64,000 bases of DNA from Ceraceosorus guamensis (Eukaryota > Basidiomycota > Exobasidiomycetes > Ceraceosorales > Ceraceosoraceae): positions 1 through 64,000 of the forward strand of contig NW_020290011.1 in assembly GCF_003144195.1 (NCBI RefSeq). The letters are read 5' to 3'. The number at the start of each line of letters is the position of its first letter. Positions within the stretch are counted from its first letter, which is position 1. The notes under the pieces are model-generated. The model had not been told where the DNA came from. It saw nothing but the letters and a program-made list of their open reading frames with translations, and did not search any database. Positions 45,071 to 54,825 of this stretch are shown piece after piece. The position numbers and the translations under genes are program-made.

Positions 45071-48000
45071 TCAGAGCTTGAGCGTTGCTCCGCTAGACGG
45101 CGGGGTAGCATTACCGCCCCTCTTGCCCTTGCCCTTTGCGTTGCCTTCTTTTCCCGCACCGGCCTCCTTCCCCTTGCCTACCACGCTGACGCCCTTATTT
45201 CCCAAAAGGCCCCTAAGCGCCGTATCCTTTTCCTGCCTCTCCGCCTTTTTACCTCTACCGCCGGGTGCGCTGCCGGGTACTCTGCGTCCGCTAGCAGCCG
45301 CATTGATCTGCAGCGCCTTTTGATGATCCGCAATGCGCTTATTGCGCGCCTTTTTCTCCGATCGCAAATTGTGGTGCAGCCGTTGAGCTTCTTCGGGCGT
45401 CAGTTCGGACCGATCGCCCGAGAGGGAGGCGGAATGAGCTGCGCGCGCGTAAATCTCTTCTGGTGCCAGCATCGTTCCGGCCGAAGAGGTGGAGGGCAAA
45501 GCGCTCTCGATACTGATCGTCGGAGTGTTCGCGATGGTCCGGATAGACGTCTTGGGCTGCAAATGAAGAGGGATGCGAGACTGATCAGCGCTGGAACGAA
45601 GTATACAAAGTCTTACGAGCCTACTGACCGCCTTTGGAGTGTAGTGAGCGTTGCTGAGTGCATCCAGCTTGGCACAAACCTCATCGAACACCTGCTCGAT
45701 CTCTTCATGCTCCTTCTGCAGCTTTGCATCCGCCGCAGGTGCGCTTGCGCCGCTCTCACCATCCCCTCTAGAGGCCGCATACTCGTCCTCGTACAGCTGA
45801 GCCAAGCTCTTTGCGCTCTTGGCGTCAGAAAGTTCCAGCAGCCTGCTAGGCAAGAACGGCGTAGCCTCAATGTTTCTCTTGCGCACCACATCGTCGAACC
45901 TATTCTCCAGGATCCTAGTCTTGATCAAATCTTCCAAACCCTCAGTGACTTCCTCGGTGATGATGGGCTTGGCTTTTCCTGCACTTTCAAACTCCAAGTC
46001 CTCCTCCAACAGACTATTCTCTGGACGTTTCTTGCTCGATGCTTCGCCCATCAAGGTCCAGTCTCGCTTGCCGACATTCTCTTGCTCAAGCATGTCAATC
46101 TCCTCTTGCAGAGCAGCCATACGTCGCTCGTGAGTTGATTGCTTCGAGGCTGGAGAGATGGCAAAACAGAGCTGTAAGCGAAAAGTCCATGGCAGCATGG
46201 TCAATCACCTGACTCGGTACTTACAGGACTCTTCTGAGGGCTCATCCGCAAAAAGATCGCCAGTAACTCTTCTAGCCGTCTGCACTCCAGCGTCATCGGC
46301 AGCATCGCCGTCGACCGACATGTCTCGGTCGTCCTGTCGATCCTCGTCACCCGAGTCTTGACCTTCGCCATCATCATCCATATCCATCCCCTCTTCGTCA
46401 CCATCGTCATCCTCATCGTCCTCATCATCCTCTTCATCTGCATCCTCGCTGTCGCCTTCTTCCTCGTCCTCACCGTCATCTTCGCCATCCTCCTCCTCAG
46501 CCTCGTCCTGTGCTGCGCCATCCATCTCTCCCGAAGCGTTCTGCGCCTCCTCCTTGTCCAGTCCGCCCTCCATGAGCATCCTGAGCAGCTCGGGCGAAAC
46601 AGCTTCTTTCATCTTTCTGCTCTTGATCCTCCTGACTGCCACCTGCTGCGCGAACCTGACCGAAGGTCCCTTTTTGGTCTTGGCTCCAGAATTTAAGTCT
46701 GCGAGCGTCTCTTTCGGATCTCTGTTCTCCGCGTCTTGCTGATCAGATCCTGCACTCTCGAAGGTGCTAGCGGCGGCGCCTTTGCCCTCCTCTTGTGCTG
46801 TGCCTTTCAGCTTTCCCTTGACTCCAACTCCCCCAGACTTGGATATTCGTTTGGCGTAAGGTGGAGGTTTGAAAAAATCGGCATACCGAATGTCCGAAGC
46901 GTCTTGACCTCGCGCATCTCCCTCGTCGTCCACATCCATCTCCTCCAATATTGCGCCCCCTCCAAATCCGCCGGGATCTATTCAGTACGAGCACGGGCCG
47001 AGTCAAAGCGCACGTTAGCGGCGGAACGTGCGCACCACAGTCCAATCGCTCTGCACAAGTGCGACCGACACCTCTCACCTTTGAACAGATCAACATCCTC
47101 GTCATCCTCCGAAGACGCGGAATCTTCCTCCTCATCCATATCCTTGCCCTTCTTGAGGCGACTTGCGCTCATCTCAGGCCGTGCTTCGCGCCTCTCAGCC
47201 TCGTCCAGCTGCTTCTCAAATTCGGCGTAGGAGAAGAACTCGTCATCGAGCGTTGGGAAGGATTTGCTGCTCGGAAAGACGATACGCAAGCCCAAAATTG
47301 TAGGTAAGCGCCCCAGAGAGACTGTCAAGGGGGGGCTATGCGACACTCACCGAGGTCTGCCGTTCGAGACGGAGCTTCCGGGCTCGTCGAGATTGTCCAG
47401 AATGCTGGCTCTGCGCCTTTCCTCTTTCGCCTTCGCATCTTCTTCCTCTTCGCTTTCCCTTTCCTCCTCCTCGTCTTCCTCTTCCGCAGCTCTCCGATTG
47501 GCGAGCAGCATCTGTCTGAGCTCCGGATCGATGTTCTCATCCTCTTCATCCGTCTCATCCTCCTCCCCCTCCTCATCGCTCTCGCTGTCATCCTCAACAT
47601 GCATGCCGGCCTCTTTCAGGGCCTTTTTCTGCGCTCTTGTTCGTGCATACTCGGCCATGATCAGCGCTTCTTTTCGTTTCTGCTGTTCTCGCTCGTCCAA
47701 CAATGGCTCGTAAGAGATGTCGCGCGACTCTTCGAGATCGGAGAGATCCGACGCGCCAGCGTAGCCTTCGCCCGAGTCGGAAGATTTGTCGGACTCGGAA
47801 TCAGAATGAGAGGCGTAGGACTGGAGCTCGGAGCGCATGGACGGATCAACTCCCAGAGCTCGTAGCTCCGCATCGGAAAGTTCGTCGAGGGAGTGGACAA
47901 TCTTTCTGCCTCCGGCTGCGCTTTCCCCTTCATCATCCTCATCCTCTTCTTCCGTCCGGTTTGCACTCCTCTTGAAGGGTTTACCAGCTGGTTTCTCTTC

Positions 48001-48626
48001 CTCTTCCTCCTCCTCTTCTTCCTCCACCTCTCCACCCTCGACGCTTACGATCCCCTTGATTAGCTTCTCCAACTTGACACCTCTGAGTTCCAACTGCGTC
48101 CAAATCTGATCCGAGCTCATGCCCTGTACCGTTAAGCTCTCTAGCGGGGTGGGGTCAAACAGCGGATGATGGGCAGATGCGTGCGTGGGACGTTTTCGCT
48201 TCTTGCCCGCTCGAGTAGATCGAGCCACTTCCGTGGGGAAATTGTCGTGCAGAAAAGGAGTCATGTATGCCAACGCTTTCGATTCCGATCGCAGAGCTGG
48301 AGTGGTGGAAGGGGGGAGAGGAGGCAAGGCGAGAGAGGATGATGGCGCCAGACACGAGGAGGGGAAAAAGCAGGGGTCAAATCAATGTATAGGTCAGCTT
48401 GGACACACTCCCTCACCCCCGCGCCACGCTCCCTTCTCGCTCCACACTCACACAGATCGCAAATGGCCTTGCATGCGCGAGAAGCGAGCTGGTGAAGATG
48501 CTCATCTGATGCTCGACTGAATCTCTCTGGCTCGTTGGATATCAATGCGGACAGCTCTTCAAGCTCTGCAGGCGTGTTCATATCAGCGCCGGCAACGCTG
48601 CCCCCGTTGGGCAGCTCCTCGGCCAT
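45071..48626 (-). CDS. MPP10: U3 snoRNP protein MPP10
   Basis: Six exons (48626-48452, 48296-47351, 47266-47079, 46977-46225, 46149-45629, 45556-45071) give 1022 residues. MPP10 blocks are clear: YADFFKPPP, HERRMAALQEEIDMLEQEN, KRDWTLMGEASSKKRPENSL with the following LLEEDLEFE, and ALSNAHYTPK then APEEIYARA. Long acidic runs, including more than ten consecutive Glu and extended Asp/Glu stretches, are typical. MPP10 acts in the nucleolus in the small-subunit processome, with IMP3 and IMP4, in 18S rRNA maturation. At the start of exon 3 two acceptors one codon apart are possible. The last intron (45628-45557, 72 nt) is free of stops and in frame. Confidence 0.94.
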
Positions 48627-49716
48627 GGCGGAGGGCTAGGTGATGCGGGCGATGAGAACAATGCAGCGTATCCTGCGGCAGGAAGCACGTGCACGTGCCG
48701 GAGGTGGTTCTTTGATGAAGATGGTGTGAGCCTGAGTTGCGAATGGATCGGAGTGGTGCCAATCAAAATTCGTGATAGATTGTGATTGCTGAATTTCCCC
48801 TTTTTTTCTCGCCCAGCTGTATAGTTTGGTGAGAATCAAATTGTGATTCACGTGATCAGCTTTGATTCTCACGTGATTTGGCGCAGTCCGCCCCTCTGCC
48901 GCGTCCTGCGTGGGAAAGCCGCGGCTCATTTGATTCGAGATCCGGCATGCATATATGAGACTCATCAGACTATGTAGCACAAACGGCGCGTCTGCGGAGG
49001 ACCAAGCTGAGGTGCTTAATTCACATTGCATGGCTTGATCGCGTGTGTGTATGGTCACGAATCAAATGGGAGCCGGCTGCATCTAAGCAAGCCAGGGGGG
49101 GCCGTTCGGCGCCATTCAAGACGGACACAAATGAATCTTGAATCGTAACTCTCATACACCATCACTCGCGACGCTTGATCATTGAGCATACGTGGATTGG
49201 ATGAAGCATGCCGCTCTCAGCCTGATAGGAGTGAATGCATTCTTGTTGCGAAGCGGAGGTTCACTGGGAGATGCTTATACGGAGATAGAAAGGGAAAGCT
49301 CAAGACGCTAAAGTCAAAGCATCACAAAGGATCAAGAGCGGGTGCTGCGCCTCGTCTCGACCAGGGCAGAGCAGGGCAGGCACACAAGCGAGTCAATTAA
49401 TCCAGAACGCGTGGCTCTCCCTCGAAGCGTCTTGGGAACGACACGGTGCGCCTGAGCACTGCGAGCCTTCGCAGACGTCCGCTCGATAAGATCAGACGAC
49501 GCTTGCTTTGATAGGGTCGCCAGCTCCGCATGCCGCCCGAGCGAGAAAGGTAGGGGCATCTATAAACGCCAACCAATCACTCGCGCCTCTAGTCGTCAGA
49601 TCGGCAAAGGATCAAGCTTGGGCCTGTTGCTGGCATATACGCTGCCTGTGCCGCGGTCGAGGCAGAATCGATTATCCCTTTCGGACCGAACCCTCTGGTG
49701 CTGCAGACCCGTAGCG
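48627..49716. other. Divergent promoter region between MPP10 and the membrane-protein gene
   Basis: No gene is supported in 1.1 kb. Two TCACGTGAT palindromes lie close together (about 48849-48857 and 48872-48880) within 260 nt of the MPP10 start. Confidence 0.6.
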
Positions 49717-51553
49717 ATGTCTGCTCCCTCGCTGTCTAGGTCTGCCTCTGAGGGTCTTCGTCGACGAACATCGACGCTTTTCGAACCGCTGCAGCATCAC
49801 ATCTTCATCTTTCTTCCTCCTATTCTGTACCTCGTCTCTGTATCTGTCGAATGGAGCATCCTGCTACTTCAATACGCTCTGAGCAGGCTTCAATCGTACT
49901 CAGGCCTGCTGTTGGGCAGGATACTGCCGGTGCTGGAAGAACTGCTCTTGAGTGCCGCTCAGGATGTAGTAGGAAAGCATGCACTCGCATTGCTCGGTGT
50001 CGAGGTCCACCGTCGCTCCGTGAGCGTCAAAACGGAGCTCAACTCAAGACCCGACGAACACACGACTTCCACTTCTCAAGGGACGAGCAGCGCAGGCTCC
50101 GAGGTTTCGCCATTCAGCCTCTCTCGAGCCTGGTGGGATTCCTCTCAAGGTTCTCTATACGTCCTGTGCAGCGCACCAAGCAGCACCTCTCAACTCTTCT
50201 CTCTTCGTCTAGCCCTGACATTGGCAGCGCGCAAGAACGATAGCGTCATCATCGTACTGCCCGATCAACCCTTGATGGGCGATGAGGTGGGATTGGAGAA
50301 AGTGTATGCCAGCTGGGCCGATGTTAGAAAGGGATCGCTTGGCAGGAGCCAGAGGGGGGAGGCTCCGGAGCTGGGAATGGGCGTGCGCAGGGGGAAAAAG
50401 AGGAGATTTAGCCCGGCCTCTTCTTGGACGGCTAGGATCGGTTTGGATACCCCTCCGAGGGATGTAGGAGCGGTGAGAGAGCGCCAATTGAGCCGCATCC
50501 GAACGAGAGGCGCGCACGTGGTACTGATCTTTACTTTGATTTGCTGATCTGAATCAGGTCATTCCCGTTACGGCATCCGTAACGTCCCACATCGGATTGG
50601 AACGCGCATCCTCGACCGTCTCGTCTTACGCCACTTCTCACCATCTGCTTCTCAAGGCCTTGATACTCATTCCTCCAGGCTCATCACCTGATCCCCACGC
50701 TTACGATGGAGCAGTGCAAGATGTAGAAGCGCTTAGTAATTTTCACGCGGCGCTCGAGTCTCTCTTATCCAGGGATGGGGGAACATGCATCTCGCTCTCT
50801 CCTTGCTCTCCTCCTGCCGAACCCACCAACGCGCTCTTCTCGCAAATACCTCGCGTCATTTGTCGCACGCCGCTCGCACATCCTCCGAGAACGCTGCGCG
50901 GCACCCTCTCCGCGCTGCTCTTTTCGACGTGGGAGAGAAGCAAATGGAGAGGATTGGGAGCTATGGCTAGAGAAGAAAGTCTCTCTGCCTCCTTCTCCTC
51001 CTTCTTGGCCGTCTCGCGAGAAGCTCAAAGAGCCACAAAGGACGTTTTCAGCGCGCATGAAGAGCGTCGCACGCCGCCGCCGCCTGTTCCTAGAGCCCTG
51101 ATAGCGTCCATCTTGCGCTGTTTGAGTTTCGCAAATGTTGGCGCAAAGAGGGGATGGATATGTTTGTGGGAGGAAAGAAGGGCGCGCATTCATCTAGCGC
51201 AGAAAGGCTTGTTGCCCTCCATCTTGGCTTCTTACGCACTCTGCTTGGACCTTTTGGCCATGCTTGACCTCATCCATTTGTCTGAAGAGGGACAAGAAAA
51301 CAAGGGACAGGAAGCGCGAGAATCAGATTCGAAAGATGGCGATGCTGCTGCTGCTGCCCCTGCAAACTCGAAAGTGAGCAGCATGAAGTGGCCCAGAAGA
51401 GAGGAGAGTAGAGAGTTGCGGCTTGGGATGGTCACTTGCGCAGGTATCGGACCTAGACTTTTACGCCTGCCCATGGGCATCGGTGCAAGACTTGAGCGGA
51501 TCTTACTGCTGCTTGAAGATCGGCAGACTTGTATAGAGCCTCGTGGGCCTTGA
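49717..51553 (+). CDS. Uncharacterised protein with N-terminal membrane segment
   Basis: Two exons (49717-50520 and 50558-51553) separated by a 37-nt intron give 599 residues. Residues about 28-58 form a hydrophobic stretch (HIFIFLPPILYLVSVSVEWS and following). A central part has a nucleotide-fold flavour: SLYVLCSAPSSTSQLFSLRL, then DSVIIVLPDQ, and after the intron VIPVTASVTSHIG and LLLKALILIPPGSSPD. The C-terminal third is helical and ends with basic and Gly-rich segments. I do not recognise the family. A distant link to fungal DUF1776-type proteins is possible but not shown. It is divergently transcribed from MPP10. Confidence 0.72.
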
Positions 51554-52268
51554 TCGACAACACTTCTTCATCATTCAATTCCTCCTCATAGGCTTAACGT
51601 TTCGCGACTATCCCTAACCCTAAGCATTGCGAATTCTTGTACACGTACCCTTGTGCCATTGGAATGGGATCATGCTGTCTGCGGTATCAATCATTCACGA
51701 CGACTCACTGACTGTCTTTGTGTTGGCCTGCTTCATTCGTGATTGCCAAGAAGGCTGTGCGGCAAGTCATCGCGCGCGCACTCATCAGACTCGTGTTTCA
51801 CATTCGACATTCACGTGACTCCCTCATTCATATCCTTGATTTTCACGTGATTCAACCTGCTGGTCAGCTCCTCGCTGCCATCGGCCCCTCCACTCACGAC
51901 TCGAGACTGACACTCATAATTCCTTTGTCGCACTTGACTTCATCCACTACTCTGACTTCGTGACGCTGACTGCAGATCGCGGTAACATCGTGCGACTGAC
52001 GGCTCGCAAGAATCATGAGTACCTTTGCGCTTCGTGCACTTGACTGCATCCACTCACGACTCAGACTCACGACTTCCTTTGTCGCACGTTATCCACTCTG
52101 ACTTCGTGCACTTGACTGGATGGATGTGCCAGGCATCCCCCCTTGTCAAGAACGATCACTTGCGGGATTGCGATTGCGATTGCGTGTGGATTGGGTAGCG
52201 TCGTGCACTCGACTCTCTGTGCCCATCTCCCTCTCACTCCATACGTCGCACCTGACGCGCCTCACGCA

Positions 52269-52276
52269 TATAAATA
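52269..52276 (+). promoter_or_regulatory. TATA box of the alpha/beta-hydrolase-like gene
   Basis: TATAAATA about 235 nt upstream of the start codon; with a transcribed CATCTCA leader this spacing is reasonable. Confidence 0.45.
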
Positions 52277-52381
52277 CCAGCGCGCATACATCCACTCTCC
52301 CTTCTTGATCAACATCACCAACGACATGACCTACGAAGTTTGAAAGCATCCCATCGCACAGCAAGACGACGACCAAAGCTT

Positions 52382-52502
52382 CATCTCATCTCATCACATC
52401 TCAACTCGTGTCATCTCAACTCGTATCAACTCATCTCGTATCATCTCGACTCATCTCACCGCGGATCACCTCATCTCACCGCGGATCACCTCATCTCATC
52501 GG
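52382..52502. repeat. CATCTCA-rich leader with a 20-bp tandem duplication
   Basis: A 120-nt stretch built of ATCTCA/ACTCGTATC variants, containing two exact 20-bp units (52451-52470 and 52471-52490) with the core CACCGCGGATCAC. It ends 6 nt before the start codon at 52508, so it is probably transcribed as 5' leader. Confidence 0.9.
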
Positions 52503-52507
52503 CAACA

Positions 52508-53867
52508 ATGAATTCACGGCTCCAAGCCACACTTTCACCGCCCTTCATGCGACGCTTTTCGATTGCGGCTCTCTCGCTGCAGACTTGTGGTGCAGCTGGC
52601 AGATCGGCATGGACAAGAAGGCACAGACCGTCTATACCTGGTCAAGACTGGCTGGATGGGCACGCGAGCGCTGACAGACGTTCAATGTCCACCTCGGCGC
52701 GCACACTCGCACTGTCCACCACCTCTCCACGACGACCAAGCATGTCGCCTGTATTGCAAGCGCGCATACCTCTTGCCATTCAAGCTAGAAGCAACCACAC
52801 GCTCATACCCTTCCCAGCATCGGATCAAGCATCTCGCAAAGCTCCAACGCCCGTGATTTTCCTCACTTGCAGAAGGCTAGACATCCTAGCCTCCATTCGC
52901 GATGCAACGGAGAGAAAGTCGGAGCAAGAAAGACAAAGATCTGAGAATGTTCATGCGAAGCGACCTGGAGATGGTCCACCCAGCTGGTGGCCTTTACCTT
53001 TGCATCACTGGGCTGACAAATTCTCAAAAGGAGGTTGGCAGGGCTTTTTGATGGATCTGGATGAGGATCTGACTTGGTCAGCGTCGGAGGATAATGTTGA
53101 GGTCGAGACTTGGATGGACCGTGGAGCTTCAGGTACGTCGCTTGACCGTTTTTCGTCTTGAGCAGTGGTGCTGTGCACAGGTTCACAGCGACAAGGGAGG
53201 GCCATGATCCCATCCTGCATGAGGCGAGCACAAGCTCGCTTGATCATTGACAGGCAGCTATCAGAGCAGCCTTATCCTTCGCTCCTCGCTGAAATGTTGC
53301 TCCCCCTCCACCTCACCCAATCACAGAGCTATCCGAACTTGTGCGAGGCGTTTCTGCTTTCCCACCCCTTCTCATCGCTCACGGCGCGGCTTGCGTGGTG
53401 GCAGAACAATACGTTGCTAGCAATCCCGTCTCGGGATTGATCCTGCACGATCCACCGCTATCCATTGCTCGCGCGAGGCAACGCGGACTCTTCGTTCCCG
53501 AGGAAGGTCAGTCTTTGCCTCGTGGTCCATTTCCGCCGCCACCATGCTCATACTGCTGACGACTGTGATCCTTTCACTCTTTTTTCTTGCCTCCATTTCT
53601 CCGACGTTGCGCCTTTGAACAAATACAGTCCTTCCCATAGAGGAACCGACGTACGAACCTCGCTTCGCGACGATTTGTACCTGGTCCGCGGCCGAGTTGA
53701 AGCGGCACAAAGAGGAGGAGCAAGTGCCGTACTACGAGGTGCACAGGCTGGAACATCTTCGAGAAGAAGAAGCCAGCGAGGCTTTGGATAGGGTGATCTG
53801 GGAGCTGAAGAGTGACGAGGACGCTGACAAGGTCATCGAGTGGGCAGAAGAAGAGGCTGGCCTGTGA
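52508..53867 (+). CDS. Alpha/beta-hydrolase-like protein, probably mitochondrial
   Basis: Three exons (52508-53132, 53327-53506, 53629-53867) give 347 residues. The N-terminus is Arg/Ser-rich and lacks acidic residues for about 45 positions, fitting a mitochondrial presequence. HHWADKFSKGGWQGFLMDLD resembles the strand after the oxyanion region of fungal alpha/beta hydrolases. FPPLLIAHGAACVVAEQYV stands at the nucleophile elbow but has His-Gly-Ala in place of Gly-x-Ser-x-Gly, and SGLILHDPPLS follows. The missing Ser suggests a non-catalytic or altered member. The first intron (194 nt) is long, but it is the one that keeps the frame. The stop TGA lies inside a perfect GTGAGT donor; see the finding on the next gene. 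Confidence 0.7.
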
Positions 53868-53933
53868 GTCTGTGAGTCACAACGGGATGCCATAGCACTG
53901 TGAAGCGGGACATTTCTCTCAAGACTCAACAAC

Positions 53934-54566
53934 ATGTCCTCCTGTGCTGGCAGCGCCGCTGGCGATCAAGCCGCCGCACTGGCTGAAGAATGTCAGGACT
54001 CGGAATTGGACGTGAATGCTCTACTAAGAGAGGTCGAAGCTGACGAGCAAGAGGCCAAGTCCGACGAGGATGCCATGCCAAGTGAGGAGGAAGGGCAAGA
54101 AGAAGCGATGTCAGCAGCAGCAGCCGACACGAGCGCGGATTCGGCGTATATGCACAGTAGCGCACCGAAAGCGAGAGCGCTGCCATCATGGTTCGACGAG
54201 TCGATGGGCTATCGAATCACCTCTTCCTCCAAAGAACCCATCCTCATACCCCCTTCTCACCTCATCGAGACGTTCATTCGAGGCAGCGGTCCAGGCGGTC
54301 AAGCGATCAACAAGCTCTCCACCAACGTTTCCTTGCTGCACAAACCTAGCGGTACGAGGATCACTTGCCAAGAGACCAGGTCGCGGGATACGAACAGGAT
54401 GCTGGCTAGGCGGAAAATGTCAAAGGCGATCGATGAGATTGTGAGGGGCGAGCAGAGCGCGGAGCGGGTCAAGAGGGAAAAGGAGAGGAGAAAGGCATTG
54501 AATAGGAAGAAGAAGAGCAAGAGAAAGTATAGAGCTTTGAAAGAGGCCCAGCAGGAATTGGAATGA
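53934..54566 (+). CDS. GGQ-motif release-factor-like protein (ICT1 / MTRFR type)
   Basis: One exon, 210 residues. The class-I release factor motif is FIRGSGPGGQAINKLSTNV, with Gly-Gly-Gln for peptidyl-tRNA hydrolysis, followed by HKPSGTRITCQETRSRDTNR. The C-terminus is highly basic (RKALNRKKKSKRKYRALKEA), as in mitochondrial rescue factors. Such factors free stalled mitochondrial ribosomes and lack stop-codon recognition domains. The N-terminal 85 residues are acidic and contain no targeting sequence, which is odd for a mitochondrial factor. The preceding gene ends only 66 nt upstream and a frame-preserving 90-nt intron could join the two. Confidence 0.88.
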   Translation: MSSCAGSAAGDQAAALAEECQDSELDVNALLREVEADEQEAKSDEDAMPSEEEGQEEAMSAAAADTSADSAYMHSSAPKARALPSWFDESMGYRITSSSKEPILIPPSHLIETFIRGSGPGGQAINKLSTNVSLLHKPSGTRITCQETRSRDTNRMLARRKMSKAIDEIVRGEQSAERVKREKERRKALNRKKKSKRKYRALKEAQQELE

Positions 54567-54825
54567 GATGGGGTTTTGGGGTGAATCGTCTCTAGACTTG
54601 CGGAATGCGTGCATGCAAGCTGCTGTAGCGCACCGTTCAAGCAGGTAACAGATCAGGAGACCGCAAGCTTGAAAATGTGAAAGCTCGTGACTAGAGTCTC
54701 GCGCGTAGTTTGTGCATGCAAGAGTAGCTTTTCGAATGTGTACATGATATGATTACGTGGGGACACGAGGATAAAATGGACAGATGGACCAAACGTAAGC
54801 CGACTCGTCGCGCTGGACGCATCGT

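Larger units (their letters stand above)
51554..52507. other. Intergenic region with CATCTCA repeats
   Basis: No gene is supported. ACTCACGACTC-type strings occur near 51893, 52050 and 52062, with TTCACGTGA sites near 51811 and 51841. A TATA element (TATAAATA, 52269-52276) and the CATCTCA-rich leader (52382-52502) precede the next start codon. Confidence 0.65.

Noticed and set aside
51610-51624. Interstitial telomere-like CCCTAACCCTAA
   Set aside because: Only two units, in intergenic DNA, with no sign of a fusion point or flanking subtelomeric sequence.
53166-53326. Extra exon of the hydrolase-like gene with an open frame in the first intron
   Set aside because: The frame is open but joins no donor that restores the downstream frame, whereas direct splicing from 53132 to 53327 gives whole codons and the expected order of segments.
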